Virus record (IMG/VR): IMGVR_UViG_3300015263_000376
Location: 1-25,681 of that record
Origin: a virus
Strand: one strand, 5' to 3'
Length of the DNA: 25,681 nt
In this document: positions 1 through 8,534 of the stretch, in pieces
Layout: each line of letters starts with the position of its first letter
Position numbering within the stretch: position 1 is the stretch's first letter
The notes under the pieces: generated by a model
Database searches by the model: none
What the model saw: the letters and a program-made list of their open reading frames with translations, nothing else
What the model was told of the DNA's origin: nothing
Program-made: the position numbers and the translations under genes

Positions 1-161
1 TCCCCGTGGGACTTGATGAGATCACTAATGTCCTCTTCCAATCCTTTGTGTTGATGCTGGATGGTCTTGACCCGCTCGTCGATTCGTGTGCTCAGGTCGT
101 AGAGCTTTTGAATGTTTTCTGCGGTTTGGGCCAAGATCTGTGCTGTGATATCTTCCGGCAT
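1..161 (-). CDS. Reverse-strand coding region of unknown function, N-terminal part only (runs off the left edge)
   Basis: Reading the reverse strand from 161, an ATG opens a frame with no stop through position 1, giving 53 residues starting MPEDITAQILAQTAENIQKL. A Shine-Dalgarno-like AAGGGGAA lies a few bases upstream on the reverse strand (about 166-173), which supports both the start and the reality of the gene. The visible part is all helix-forming and rich in Q, E, K, D and I, with heptad-like hydrophobic spacing, so a coiled coil is likely. The gene is divergent from the long + strand tail operon beginning at 206, so the two share a short promoter region. No family is recognised and most of the protein lies outside the window. 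Confidence 0.6.
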   Translation of the reverse strand, partial: MPEDITAQILAQTAENIQKLYDLSTRIDERVKTIQHQHKGLEEDISDLIKSHG

Positions 162-205
162 TGTTTCCCCTTAATATCTCTCCACCTACCCTATATATCA
201 TTGTT
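162..205. promoter_or_regulatory. Short divergent intergenic region, possible promoters both ways
   Basis: These 44 bases separate two divergently transcribed genes, so any local promoters must lie here or inside the flanking genes. The stretch is A/T-rich and contains CTATATATCATT at 191-202, a weak match to the T4-type late box TATAAATA. It is only a few bases from the ATG at 206, so a transcript from it would have almost no leader. The reverse-strand reading also contains GATATTAAGGGG, of which the AAGGGG part is the ribosome binding site of the leftward gene. No sigma-70 style -35/-10 pair is obvious. The regulatory role rests on gene orientation more than on a motif. Confidence 0.3.
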
Positions 206-724
206 ATGGAAAAGCATGAACCACCAAAAACAGAAGTCGTGGACAAAGACGACGACCTTAGCGATATCGCCCCAGAACTCATTGAGGAATTGGAGGCGGA
301 CATCGACGAGTTGATGATGCCCACGATGACTGTTGACCAAAGCCTAATCGAGCCTGAAGAGAAGGAGTGCATCGTTAGCGATGACGACCTGCTGGGCCTC
401 TACAAAGAAATCTTGGACAACTGCCGACAGGACCGAGCGGCCATAGATGAAATCTTAGTGAACTTCATCGATATGGTCATCAACGAAGGTGACGCCTCTT
501 CTGCGAGCAAGGAAGCCGTCGTCAATCTGATCAAAACCAAGACAGACGTGAACGATAAGATGGCGAAGATTGCCGATCTTGAAACTCGTATGAAGCTAAA
601 GGAAAAGGACACCTTCCCTAGATATCTTGCCGCCCAGCAGAACAACAAGGTTGTCATCGAAGGCAGCAAGCGGGAGATGATCAAGAGTGTCAACAAGCTG
701 ATGGCGAGGAGCAAGAAAAAATGA
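206..724 (+). CDS. Acidic helical protein, conserved-phage-type, unknown function
   Basis: This 172-residue protein starts MEKHEPPKTEVVDKDDDLSD. Residues 1-60 are very acidic, and the rest is predicted helical with a basic end (ARSKKK). The middle (about 95-145) contains SSASKEAVVNLIKTKTDVND and later LETRMKLKEKDTFPRYLAAQ, a pattern I associate from memory with small proteins next to virion genes in T4-like marine phages. That is recollection, not a search result. The ATG at 206 is preferred over an in-frame TTG at 161, because 161 coincides with the start of the divergent gene. Neither has a good Shine-Dalgarno. Its stop overlaps the next ATG (ATGA, 721-724), indicating translational coupling to the following virion-type gene. 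No enzyme motif or membrane segment is seen. Confidence 0.75.
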   Translation: MEKHEPPKTEVVDKDDDLSDIAPELIEELEADIDELMMPTMTVDQSLIEPEEKECIVSDDDLLGLYKEILDNCRQDRAAIDEILVNFIDMVINEGDASSASKEAVVNLIKTKTDVNDKMAKIADLETRMKLKEKDTFPRYLAAQQNNKVVIEGSKREMIKSVNKLMARSKKK

Positions 725-2019
725 CAAACAGAATCAATGACTACGATTGGATCGATGAAGTCTCCAAGAAGTTTCATGAGCAGGACATTCCTCCGATGGG
801 TGGTCAGCCTGACATGGGGGCTGGCGGGCCTCCTATGACTCAACCCGGTGGTCCCGGCGATCCCATGGGGCAAGAACCACCAAACCAGATGTCGATGGAC
901 ATGCAACCGGGAGAGGATATCACACAAGATCCTCAGTTCCCAGACATGCCCGAGGAAGAGGAGCAGGACGATTTCGAGATCTGGAAGATCAAGTTCATTA
1001 AGGAATCAATCAAAGGCGATCCGAACTCACTGATCGAAAAGATCATGCAGGTTCGTGACCGAGAACTCGATCCCCCACAACGCAAGTTTGTGGAGGACAA
1101 CCTCGACATCAACTTCCTTCGACAAAACTCCAACGTCTTCCAAGCATCCAACGAGATTCGCAAACGAATCAAAAAGGATTTCGACAGAACCAACCCATCC
1201 ACGTCGGTCGTCAATCACATCACCGCAGTTTTGGATGAGAGCCCGATGATGAATCAGGTCTACATCAAACTGACTGGTCTGGGTGGCGGCAAGATGGACC
1301 AACACAGAAAGTTTATCGGATCATTGGTGGGTGCTGTTCAAGTCGGCAGCGGCGGACAGAACGAGGACTTGGTGTTCGAAGAGGCCGACTACTCAATCCG
1401 TCTCTCGACTCGATTCAACTCGAAGTGGGGTGATGTGAACATCGGACGCTGGTATCTGAAAGAAGATGATCCTGATAGATTCTTGAAGGAAGCTGAACTA
1501 GATCGTTTGGAAGGTGGAAGTCCTGAAGAGAAAGACGTGCTTCGCCGACGTATCGTGATTGAGTCGATTGCGGCTCAGTTCATGGAGCGGGCTTTCATCA
1601 TCAACGTGATTAGCCCAGATGGAGCAGTCCAACATTTGGGTTGGGATCTCGGCAACTCTTTGAAGGGAGCCTTCTTGGACGGCAAGCTGGTTGTTCGCAC
1701 GGGCGACAATGACAACAAGGAAGCCTTCATTGATGAGGAGGGCTCAATCATCACTGTGCCTCACATGGCGATCTACTACATCAAGGAGAGTGCAGAACTC
1801 GACAGCATGGGCAAGACGAGCATTGAAGAAGTTCAATTCATGGAACACAGAGATGGGATGTTGTACCTGACGGCTCCTTTGGATTTGGTCAAGGAAGCAT
1901 CTGTTTCTCTTCAAGGAATGGTTTTCAAGGAAACACTTTGGCAGGGCAACCCAACCGATCTTCTGAAGGTCCAGCGTTGCGTGCCGTCAACACCCGAGAT
2001 GCTGCTGCGTCAGTGCTAA
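721..2019 (+). CDS. Large conserved phage protein with Pro/Met/Gly-rich N-terminal tail, probable virion protein
   Basis: The 432-residue product has two parts. Residues about 25-85 are low-complexity and rich in P, G, M, Q and then acidic residues (for example PPMGGQPDMGAGGPP), which should be disordered. Residues about 90-432 look like a folded alpha/beta region with strongly patterned segments such as RKFVEDNLDINFLRQ, HRKFIGSLVGAVQVGSGG, STRFNSKWGDV and LGWDLGNSL. These segments resemble a conserved structural protein of T4-like marine phages as I recall it, but I cannot name its role. It starts inside the stop of the preceding gene (ATGA) and is followed by a GGAG site and the next gene 9 bases on. 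Position just upstream of the tape measure cluster supports a role in virion assembly. No catalytic motif was recognised. Confidence 0.8.
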   Translation: MTNRINDYDWIDEVSKKFHEQDIPPMGGQPDMGAGGPPMTQPGGPGDPMGQEPPNQMSMDMQPGEDITQDPQFPDMPEEEEQDDFEIWKIKFIKESIKGDPNSLIEKIMQVRDRELDPPQRKFVEDNLDINFLRQNSNVFQASNEIRKRIKKDFDRTNPSTSVVNHITAVLDESPMMNQVYIKLTGLGGGKMDQHRKFIGSLVGAVQVGSGGQNEDLVFEEADYSIRLSTRFNSKWGDVNIGRWYLKEDDPDRFLKEAELDRLEGGSPEEKDVLRRRIVIESIAAQFMERAFIINVISPDGAVQHLGWDLGNSLKGAFLDGKLVVRTGDNDNKEAFIDEEGSIITVPHMAIYYIKESAELDSMGKTSIEEVQFMEHRDGMLYLTAPLDLVKEASVSLQGMVFKETLWQGNPTDLLKVQRCVPSTPEMLLRQC

Positions 2020-2028
2020 GGAGACTAC

Positions 2029-2538
2029 ATGAAAAGACGAACATTCGGCGAATTCGTGGATCGCAAAAAGCGTGAGTGCATCAAACAACTGATGACAATC
2101 AAAGAGATGTTGGCATCCAACGGCCTGAAAGTGGACAACTTCTTGACTGAGAGCGAAGACGATCCATACATCTACTGCTACAACCCGGCACGAAGCGGCA
2201 GTTTTGATGGGATTCGGATATATAAGGTTGGCAACACCATTGCCTTTCGTATTCAAAAAGAAAACGAAACCCATCCTTACGGTTCTGCCTACCAACTCCC
2301 AATTGAAGAAATGTTCCACGACTTTCTTGGCGATGGAGATATGGATCAGGAAAAGGCTGGCAAAAAAGTCATTGAATCTGTGACAAAAGAGATTCGTCGA
2401 TTCTTTGATAAGAGTGCTGAAGCAGAAAGCAAAGAAAGAGAGCAGAACAGTGAAATGAACAAAGACAGTGCAGGTGCGGCACTGGTACGAACGACTGGTA
2501 CTGATTACTCGGCGTTAATTTACAACAAAGCAGGCTGA
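2029..2538 (+). CDS. Hypothetical protein upstream of the tape measure
   Basis: The 169-residue protein begins MKRRTFGEFVDRKKRECIKQ behind an AAGGAG ribosome binding site at 2018-2023. The first half mixes helix and strand (DDPYIYCYNPARSGSFDGIR followed by FRIQKENE). Residues about 105-150 form a charged helix rich in K and E (KEIRRFFDKSAEAESKEREQ). The position two genes before the tape measure is where many phages keep tail assembly chaperones. However, its end does not overlap the next frame in the way expected for a -1 frameshifted chaperone pair, and no slippery heptamer was spotted near the stop. Function is unknown; virion morphogenesis is the likeliest role from context. Confidence 0.75.
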   Translation: MKRRTFGEFVDRKKRECIKQLMTIKEMLASNGLKVDNFLTESEDDPYIYCYNPARSGSFDGIRIYKVGNTIAFRIQKENETHPYGSAYQLPIEEMFHDFLGDGDMDQEKAGKKVIESVTKEIRRFFDKSAEAESKEREQNSEMNKDSAGAALVRTTGTDYSALIYNKAG

Positions 2539-2541
2539 TGA

Positions 2542-3231
2542 ATGGCAGGGCTCTTCGAAGATTTCAACCCGGTCCAAAGGTTGGCTTCGAACCAGTATGG
2601 GGTGAGTGTAAACAAGATCACTTCGGGTTCGTTGGTTGCATTCCATTACCCACTGAGCTACGCCACGATCCCAAATGTGATTCATGATCCATACCCAATG
2701 GTCTTAATCACAGACATCTGGCCCCGCTACATCCGAGGTGTCAACCTACATTATCTGACGTTTCCATACATTAAGAGACTTTTGACAGGTTTCGGTGGTC
2801 GCCCTTTCAACTATCAGGCGAACATCAAGGCCGACAAGTATCTGGCTAATTCGTTCAGGATGTATGTAAGGCAAGGAATTCGCCAACCAAAAAGGCTTGA
2901 TACAGACTTTCTCTTAAACGTACTGGCAAGCGTTCGATCATTTGCACCGGGCGAGCTTGAGCGAATTCGGATGAACATTCAACAGCAAATCCAAAATCGA
3001 CTCCAAGCCAAAGCCAGCGAACTGACTTCCTACGAACAGTGGCGAGCTTCTTTGACGGAATCTCAGAAGCGGCAACTGCGAGGCAAGGGCCTTGAAACTC
3101 AACAAGCCCTGACGGGAGGCATAGAACGAAACTTGATCTATCCAAACGAAGGTCAGGCAGGACTGAGGCCATCACCAAACCCTCCACAACCGGGAGAGGG
3201 AGGGCCGATGAGTACAGACTCGAATCTGTAA
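2542..3231 (+). CDS. Structural protein with a GxNLHYL-type motif, unknown exact role
   Basis: The 229-residue protein starts at an ATG three bases after the previous stop. Residues 28-85 hold SLVAFHYPLSYATIPNV, then DPYPMVLITDIW and YIRGVNLHYLTFPYIKRLL. The combination of a hydrophobic strand ending in D-x-x-P and a downstream G-x-N-L-H-Y-L motif is one I recall from T4-like phage proteins, some annotated as DNA end protector (gp2-like) and others simply as structural, so the assignment is tentative. Residues about 150-190 are a charged helix, and the last 40 residues are P, G and N-rich and probably flexible. It sits directly before the tape measure start. Confidence 0.72.
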   Translation: MAGLFEDFNPVQRLASNQYGVSVNKITSGSLVAFHYPLSYATIPNVIHDPYPMVLITDIWPRYIRGVNLHYLTFPYIKRLLTGFGGRPFNYQANIKADKYLANSFRMYVRQGIRQPKRLDTDFLLNVLASVRSFAPGELERIRMNIQQQIQNRLQAKASELTSYEQWRASLTESQKRQLRGKGLETQQALTGGIERNLIYPNEGQAGLRPSPNPPQPGEGGPMSTDSNL

Positions 3232-3232
3232 C

Positions 3233-3245
3233 GGAGTAAGAATTG
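3233..3245 (+). promoter_or_regulatory. Ribosome binding site and TTG start of the tape measure gene
   Basis: GGAG at 3233-3236 sits six bases before a TTG at 3243-3245. The next in-frame ATG is about 30 codons downstream and has no comparable site, so TTG is the likely initiator. A weak initiator would suit a protein needed in only a few copies per virion; that is inference. Confidence 0.65.
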
Positions 3246-6200
3246 GCAATCGATAACTTAGGCAGAGACACCGGCGAATTGAATGCAAGGTCACTGCTTT
3301 CCGGCCTCAACAAACAAGTTGGCGAGGTGATGGAAACCAGTGACTCTCGTAATTCGGGGAAGATGAACGATCTCCTCGAAGCCGTGAACAATCTGTCTGA
3401 TGTCATCGGTGACAACCTTAATGAATCATCCAGAGAAGCGAGCGGCTACGCCCAGCAAATCATCTCTGCTTTCGAGAACATCCACAAGAGAGAAGCTCGC
3501 CAAGATCGCAATCAATCCGACGCCTCAGCAGCTTATGCCAAGAAAGGCGTCGATCTCATTGAGCGTATCTACAAGATGGGTAAGTCCCCAAGAACCTTCT
3601 GGGTTGGTTTGGGACATCTACATCCCACTGCCGTCAGTCAGTTCCAGAAGATTCTGAAGGACTGCGGATTGTGCAGGAGCGGTGCGTCAAATGTTGCCGA
3701 GAGCATCAAAGAATCTGTGCTTCGCAGAAGTGCAGGATCAGGTGGTCGTGGCACGGGACCACTGGGAGATGTCATGAGCGGCCCAGCCGGTGGTGTAATG
3801 GGCGGCGGACCCGGTGGCATGGGATTTATGGTCGCAGCAAAGGGCATCACGGCTGCGGTTCACTTGCTTACAGCAGCATCTCAGAGATTGATGAATGCCT
3901 TCAATGTCAATGTCATGAATGCCTTCGATGGCGTCTTGTCACAAAGCAATGCGTTCCGTGAAAGAATCAGAGCTATTGTTTATGAAACGAGAGGCTTCGG
4001 TGATCTGAACAGAGATATTGAGAAACAATACACAAACATCACCGCCGCTGTTTCGGCTACAGGAGTGCAACGAGGAAAATTCCAGCAAGTCTGGGTTGGA
4101 AACCTCCAGCGAGGCTTGGTGATGGAGAATGCTCTGTCTGAAGCTGGTAAAGAATACAACAAACTCATGACTGATCGCATCAAGAAGACGATGCGAGTGC
4201 AAACGACTGCGATGCACACAGCCATGCAGCTTAACATGAGCGTCGATAACATGAACAACTTGTTCATGGATTGGCGTATGCACCTCGGCATGGGTGTGCT
4301 TGAGATCCAATCAATGGGTCGAGGGATGCAGGATGTCGCCCGTGCCACCGGACTCACTGGAGCCGAGCTTGAAAAAGCTGTCAAGGCCACCGACCAGATC
4401 ATGAAGAAGATGAAGAATGCTGGTCGTCTTTCGGCTGAATCTGCCAAGGCTGTGATGGGAATGATGGCAGCGGCACAGAAGTATGGTGTCGGCGACCAAA
4501 TGGGCAAGATGATGGAAGCCCTCTCCAGTCCTCGTGGGTTCCTTGAGGCCAGCAACCAGATGAAGGTTTTGTTGCTCCGTTCGGCACAATTGAGTGGCGA
4601 TAACGGACTCGCCCAACGTGTGATGTTTGGTCAGGCCACAAGTGCCCAAGATCTGAACAACTTGGCAAAGGGTTTTGAAGAGAACATGCGTCGGACGCTG
4701 AAGGGCTTCGGCATCGACGATGATTATTTGAAGATGCAGCTTGGCATCGAAGGCGGTTTGGACATGACCAACTTGAGTGGCATGATCCAAGAAATGGAAC
4801 GTCTCGATCCGGCCAAAGCTCGCCATCTCCAGTTGACGCTTGAGCAAGCTTATGGAATGGGCATCGGAGAAATCGAACAGTTGTCGAAGGCCATGGCTGA
4901 AGCTGCCGAAGCAAACAAGCCATTCGGCGAACGCATCGACAAGATGACGCAAGAACTCAGAGACATGGAACGAGCAGGCATGGGTGCCAGCGATGCGGCC
5001 AATGAACTCCGTGCTCGACTCCAAGAAACAAACACATCTGCTCTTCAGGATGGTTTTACTGCTTGGCAGAAAGCTATTCAGAGAAGCAATGGCGACATGG
5101 TTGCAGCCCAACGAGACTTGGAGCAGCGACTTCAGAGTTCAATGGGTCCAGAGATGGCCCGAGAATTCGCTGCAAACATTGGCGGAAAAGCGGGCGAACT
5201 TCTCGATGATTTGAGAGCAAGAGCGGCAGCACAAGGTAAAGACCTTGACGCTCTTCTGCAAAAACGTGGCTTCAACATGGCTCAAATCAAAAGAGCGATG
5301 ACGAGTGGCACCGCAGAAGAGATGGAAAACGCCATGTCCATTCTGAACGAAGCTCAGCAAGAGATCGGCAGAAAGGAACGTGAAGGCCAAGATCCGATCA
5401 CGGAAATCCGTGGACAGATCGTGGATATCAATAACAAGCTCGGATCGATTGCTGACAGCATTCTGTTCGCAATCCCCAACATGTTAATGAAGATCATCTT
5501 CTGGACGGCCACTATCGGCGGTGTTATTACATCGCTTTTGGCCTTCTTCATGAGCGGGGCATGGCTGGCAGGTCTCTTCAGTGGTGCTGGCATTCCCGGT
5601 GGCGGCGGCTTGATGGGAATGCTTGGCGGTGGCGGGGGCCTCATGGGAGGCGTCGGCGGCGGTGGCGGATTAGCTGCCGGTGCTTCAATTGCAGGTGCCA
5701 TTGCTGCTCCAATCATGGCCCTTGTCGGTGCCGTCAAAGGATTCTCTGAGGCCGAAGAAGCTGGCCGTACCAAACTGGGCGGCACACTGTTGGGAATTCT
5801 TACAGGTGGTGCTGGAACAGGTGGCGGCTTAGTGGGAAAAATGTTTGGGACAGAGGAAGGGACTGGAGCCGACAAAGCGGCAGGCGTGGCAACTGCTGGT
5901 TTGTGGGGTGCGGGTCTTGGTGCAGCGATTGGTACTGCCATTGCTCCCGGTATCGGTACGGCCATTGGAGCCGCAATTGGCGGTGTGGTCGGAATGGGAA
6001 CTCAGTTCCTCAAGATCATCACAGCAGGCACGACAATCCTTGAAGATCTGCTGCAACCATTCCAGATTTTGATCACTTACGTCACAGAAAACCTGAAGGA
6101 CGTATGGGCGATCATTAAGGCAATCTTCAGCTTTGATCTCGGAACCATCATGGACAGTGTGCTCAACATCATTGGGCGGACGATCATGTTGATCCCGAGC

Positions 6201-8534
6201 TTGATCTGGGCTGGATTGAAGATGATCGTCATCACACTGCCTCAGTTGTTCTTCGCTGCGATCAAAGGCATCTTCGTCGATCTCCCAATGTTCCTTTGGG
6301 GAGCAGTCAAGTCTGGACTGGAGAGTTTGGCGAACAGCGAATGGGTTGGTCCAATCTTCGAGACACTCAGCGAAGCATTCAATGAAATCTATGATGGGGT
6401 CATGGCGATCTACGAGCCGATCTCGGAAGCTTTCGGGGCTATCATCGGAATCTTCCAAGAGATCGGTGAAGCCCTGTTTGGAGCGAGTGATGGCGGCACA
6501 GCCTTGGGCTTCGTGATGGATCTTCTGAAGGGAGCGATTCATGGTCTCGCCACAGTAATTGGTTGGGCTTTGAAGCCTGTCGTTTGGTTGGCTCAAGCAT
6601 TCGGTGCGGTTCTTAAAACTGTCGGTTGGATTGTTGAAGGAATCGTGGCTCCGTTCAAATGGTTGTACGATGTGCTGGTTGGACACTCAATCATCCCAGA
6701 TCTTGTGTTCGGTATTGTGAAATTCTTCGCCATGCTTCCGATCAGAATCTTGGAAGCTTTGGGCGAACTTGCAATTTCGATTGTTGGATTCTTCTTAGAA
6801 CTGCCCGGTAAGATCTTGGATGCACTGGCAACTCTGGCTGGCAAGATCGTCGATTTCTTCTTGGAGCTTCCCGGCAAGATTATTGCCGCTTTGGGCGATC
6901 TCGCTGGGGCACTGGCTGCAAAAATCGGGGACATCATCACTGGCATTCCAATGATGCTGCTGGATGCCGCCAAGAGCGTCTTTGTTGACTTCCCATCTTG
7001 GTTGTTCGACACACTCACAGGCGGGTTGGCAGACCTTGGTACATGGATTTGGGACCACACTATCGGTGCTCTCATCAACATGATCCCTGACTGGATCAAG
7101 AACATGTTCACCGATGAGAACTCTGTCTTGAAAGACGAGGGTGGCGGCACAGTCTTGGGCGAAGCTGGAGAAACCTTGTCTGATGTTGCTGGCGGTGCTG
7201 GCCGCATGACTCTCGGTGCGGGCGGCAAGTTGCTTGAAGGCGACGTGTTGGGAGCGGCTGGCGAAGTTCTCGGCGGCGCAAAAGATATGGTAGTAGGTGC
7301 CGTTGACGGCATCATCGATACCGGTGCGGCTGTGCTTGATGCTGTGAACCCGTTCAACTGGTTCGATGCTGGATCGAGAGAGATTAAAAACACCGGTGTC
7401 GCCATGGTTCACGAAGGCGAAATGATCATCCCGAAGGATATTTGGGAATCGATTACCGCTGTCGGTGGTGGCTTTGGTAGTGGGGGCGGAATCACAGATG
7501 CCTTTGCTACCTTGCTCAATCCACTGGGAATGATGGGAGGCGGCGGCTTGTCTTCGATCTTCAATCCGGTTGGTTTGATCGGAGATGCAATGACGGGAAT
7601 CGGAAGCGTTGTGTCCGGTGCGGTTGACATGCTGAATCCGTTCAATTGGTTTGGCGGCAACGAAGATGTAGCCGAAGCACTACCTGAAGAAACAGCGGCA
7701 GCAGTAGGCTTGTATGATTATCTCGATATCGCAATCGACGCCTTGATGTCAATTGCTGGCTCTAACGAAGCAATCGCCGAGAATCTCGGTGCTTTCTCCC
7801 CAGAAGCTCCAACAACAGCTTTAGAAAAGGGCATCGAAGAGAAAGCATCTGATTCTGATAGCGGTTGGCTTAGTTCTGTGTCTGACATGATTTCTGGTTG
7901 GTTCGGCGAACCTGCTGGAGACATGTTCGATGACATCGTGGCCGACTTGGAATCTGCTTTTGGGTTCAAGTCTGAGGCTGACAAGAAATCTCCGGTCGCA
8001 GATGCAGGCAAGGGTTTGTACTACGACATGAACAACCCAATGATGACTGCATTCAATGCGATCACCAACCCTGTCGGAGCAATTGCATCTGGAATCGGCA
8101 GCCTGTTTGGAATTGGCGGCAGCGGCGGTTCAATAAGTGCAGGGTCGGGACTCAATTACAGAGACCAGATGAAGGGAGAAGTTTCGGCTTCGACAATGAC
8201 TCTGGGTGCTATGGAACAAAGGCTTGCTAGTGAGAAGGCTGGTTCTGAAGGAAGTGGCACGGGAACCGCCATGGGCATGAGTGGTGTGGAGGGTTTGCTG
8301 CATGAAGAGGTTACTTTGATGGGAATGATGTACGAAACACTTGAAGCAATCAAATCCAACACCAGCAGCAAACCGAGACCGAAGGTTATCGATGCACCGG
8401 GTGCTGGAAACAGACCACCTCACGCTCAAGGTGTGAAATCAATCGCAATGGATTATGTAAGAGGTTACTGGGATCTGACCACGGGCGATTACGCACCGCC
8501 AGCAGTCACCAATGACGGACGAGGAGGCAACTAA
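3243..8534 (+). CDS. Tail tape measure protein
   Basis: At 1763 residues this is by far the largest product. It has the classic tape measure layout: a long helical N-terminal half (about 1-735) rich in A, Q, E, K and M; a hydrophobic segment around 735-785; glycine-rich spacers around 785-815 and 855-915; a long stretch of amphipathic or hydrophobic helices around 925-1290; and a Gly/Ala-rich C-terminal region. Near residue 1388 it carries VHEGEMIIPKDIW, close to the motif commonly seen near the C-terminus of tape measure proteins. The protein spans the tail tube lumen, sets tail length, and is released during DNA ejection. At about 0.15 nm per residue (a known approximate ratio) the length predicts a tail near 260 nm, much longer than that of T4. 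It starts at TTG with a GGAG site, and its stop overlaps the next ATG (TAATG). Confidence 0.93.
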   Translation: MAIDNLGRDTGELNARSLLSGLNKQVGEVMETSDSRNSGKMNDLLEAVNNLSDVIGDNLNESSREASGYAQQIISAFENIHKREARQDRNQSDASAAYAKKGVDLIERIYKMGKSPRTFWVGLGHLHPTAVSQFQKILKDCGLCRSGASNVAESIKESVLRRSAGSGGRGTGPLGDVMSGPAGGVMGGGPGGMGFMVAAKGITAAVHLLTAASQRLMNAFNVNVMNAFDGVLSQSNAFRERIRAIVYETRGFGDLNRDIEKQYTNITAAVSATGVQRGKFQQVWVGNLQRGLVMENALSEAGKEYNKLMTDRIKKTMRVQTTAMHTAMQLNMSVDNMNNLFMDWRMHLGMGVLEIQSMGRGMQDVARATGLTGAELEKAVKATDQIMKKMKNAGRLSAESAKAVMGMMAAAQKYGVGDQMGKMMEALSSPRGFLEASNQMKVLLLRSAQLSGDNGLAQRVMFGQATSAQDLNNLAKGFEENMRRTLKGFGIDDDYLKMQLGIEGGLDMTNLSGMIQEMERLDPAKARHLQLTLEQAYGMGIGEIEQLSKAMAEAAEANKPFGERIDKMTQELRDMERAGMGASDAANELRARLQETNTSALQDGFTAWQKAIQRSNGDMVAAQRDLEQRLQSSMGPEMAREFAANIGGKAGELLDDLRARAAAQGKDLDALLQKRGFNMAQIKRAMTSGTAEEMENAMSILNEAQQEIGRKEREGQDPITEIRGQIVDINNKLGSIADSILFAIPNMLMKIIFWTATIGGVITSLLAFFMSGAWLAGLFSGAGIPGGGGLMGMLGGGGGLMGGVGGGGGLAAGASIAGAIAAPIMALVGAVKGFSEAEEAGRTKLGGTLLGILTGGAGTGGGLVGKMFGTEEGTGADKAAGVATAGLWGAGLGAAIGTAIAPGIGTAIGAAIGGVVGMGTQFLKIITAGTTILEDLLQPFQILITYVTENLKDVWAIIKAIFSFDLGTIMDSVLNIIGRTIMLIPSLIWAGLKMIVITLPQLFFAAIKGIFVDLPMFLWGAVKSGLESLANSEWVGPIFETLSEAFNEIYDGVMAIYEPISEAFGAIIGIFQEIGEALFGASDGGTALGFVMDLLKGAIHGLATVIGWALKPVVWLAQAFGAVLKTVGWIVEGIVAPFKWLYDVLVGHSIIPDLVFGIVKFFAMLPIRILEALGELAISIVGFFLELPGKILDALATLAGKIVDFFLELPGKIIAALGDLAGALAAKIGDIITGIPMMLLDAAKSVFVDFPSWLFDTLTGGLADLGTWIWDHTIGALINMIPDWIKNMFTDENSVLKDEGGGTVLGEAGETLSDVAGGAGRMTLGAGGKLLEGDVLGAAGEVLGGAKDMVVGAVDGIIDTGAAVLDAVNPFNWFDAGSREIKNTGVAMVHEGEMIIPKDIWESITAVGGGFGSGGGITDAFATLLNPLGMMGGGGLSSIFNPVGLIGDAMTGIGSVVSGAVDMLNPFNWFGGNEDVAEALPEETAAAVGLYDYLDIAIDALMSIAGSNEAIAENLGAFSPEAPTTALEKGIEEKASDSDSGWLSSVSDMISGWFGEPAGDMFDDIVADLESAFGFKSEADKKSPVADAGKGLYYDMNNPMMTAFNAITNPVGAIASGIGSLFGIGGSGGSISAGSGLNYRDQMKGEVSASTMTLGAMEQRLASEKAGSEGSGTGTAMGMSGVEGLLHEEVTLMGMMYETLEAIKSNTSSKPRPKVIDAPGAGNRPPHAQGVKSIAMDYVRGYWDLTTGDYAPPAVTNDGRGGN
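6723..6920 (+). repeat. Three tandem 22-codon repeats inside the tape measure gene
   Basis: Codons 1161-1226 comprise three in-register 22-residue units beginning FFAMLPIRI, FFLELPGKI and FFLELPGKI. Each continues as an amphipathic helix with alanine, leucine and glycine (for example LDALATLAGKIVD). The units are 66 bases each, at 6723-6788, 6789-6854 and 6855-6920. The protein repeat is clearer than the DNA repeat because codons have diverged. Upstream, a related hydrophobic run has prolines about 15 residues apart (IPSLIWAG, TLPQLFFAA, DLPMFLWGA). The repeats look like a helical, possibly membrane-active part of the tape measure. Confidence 0.8.

Noticed and set aside
2380-2560. Tail assembly chaperone pair with programmed -1 frameshift before the tape measure
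   Set aside because: The two upstream genes are separated by three bases rather than overlapping with a long shared frame. No slippery heptamer followed by a hairpin was found near the first stop.
4311-7412. Several 200-285-codon reverse-strand frames inside the tape measure gene
   Set aside because: They overlap one another and the tape measure. Their residues are mirror products of its repetitive Gly/Ala/Leu codons (for example proline-rich runs opposite GGC and GGT).
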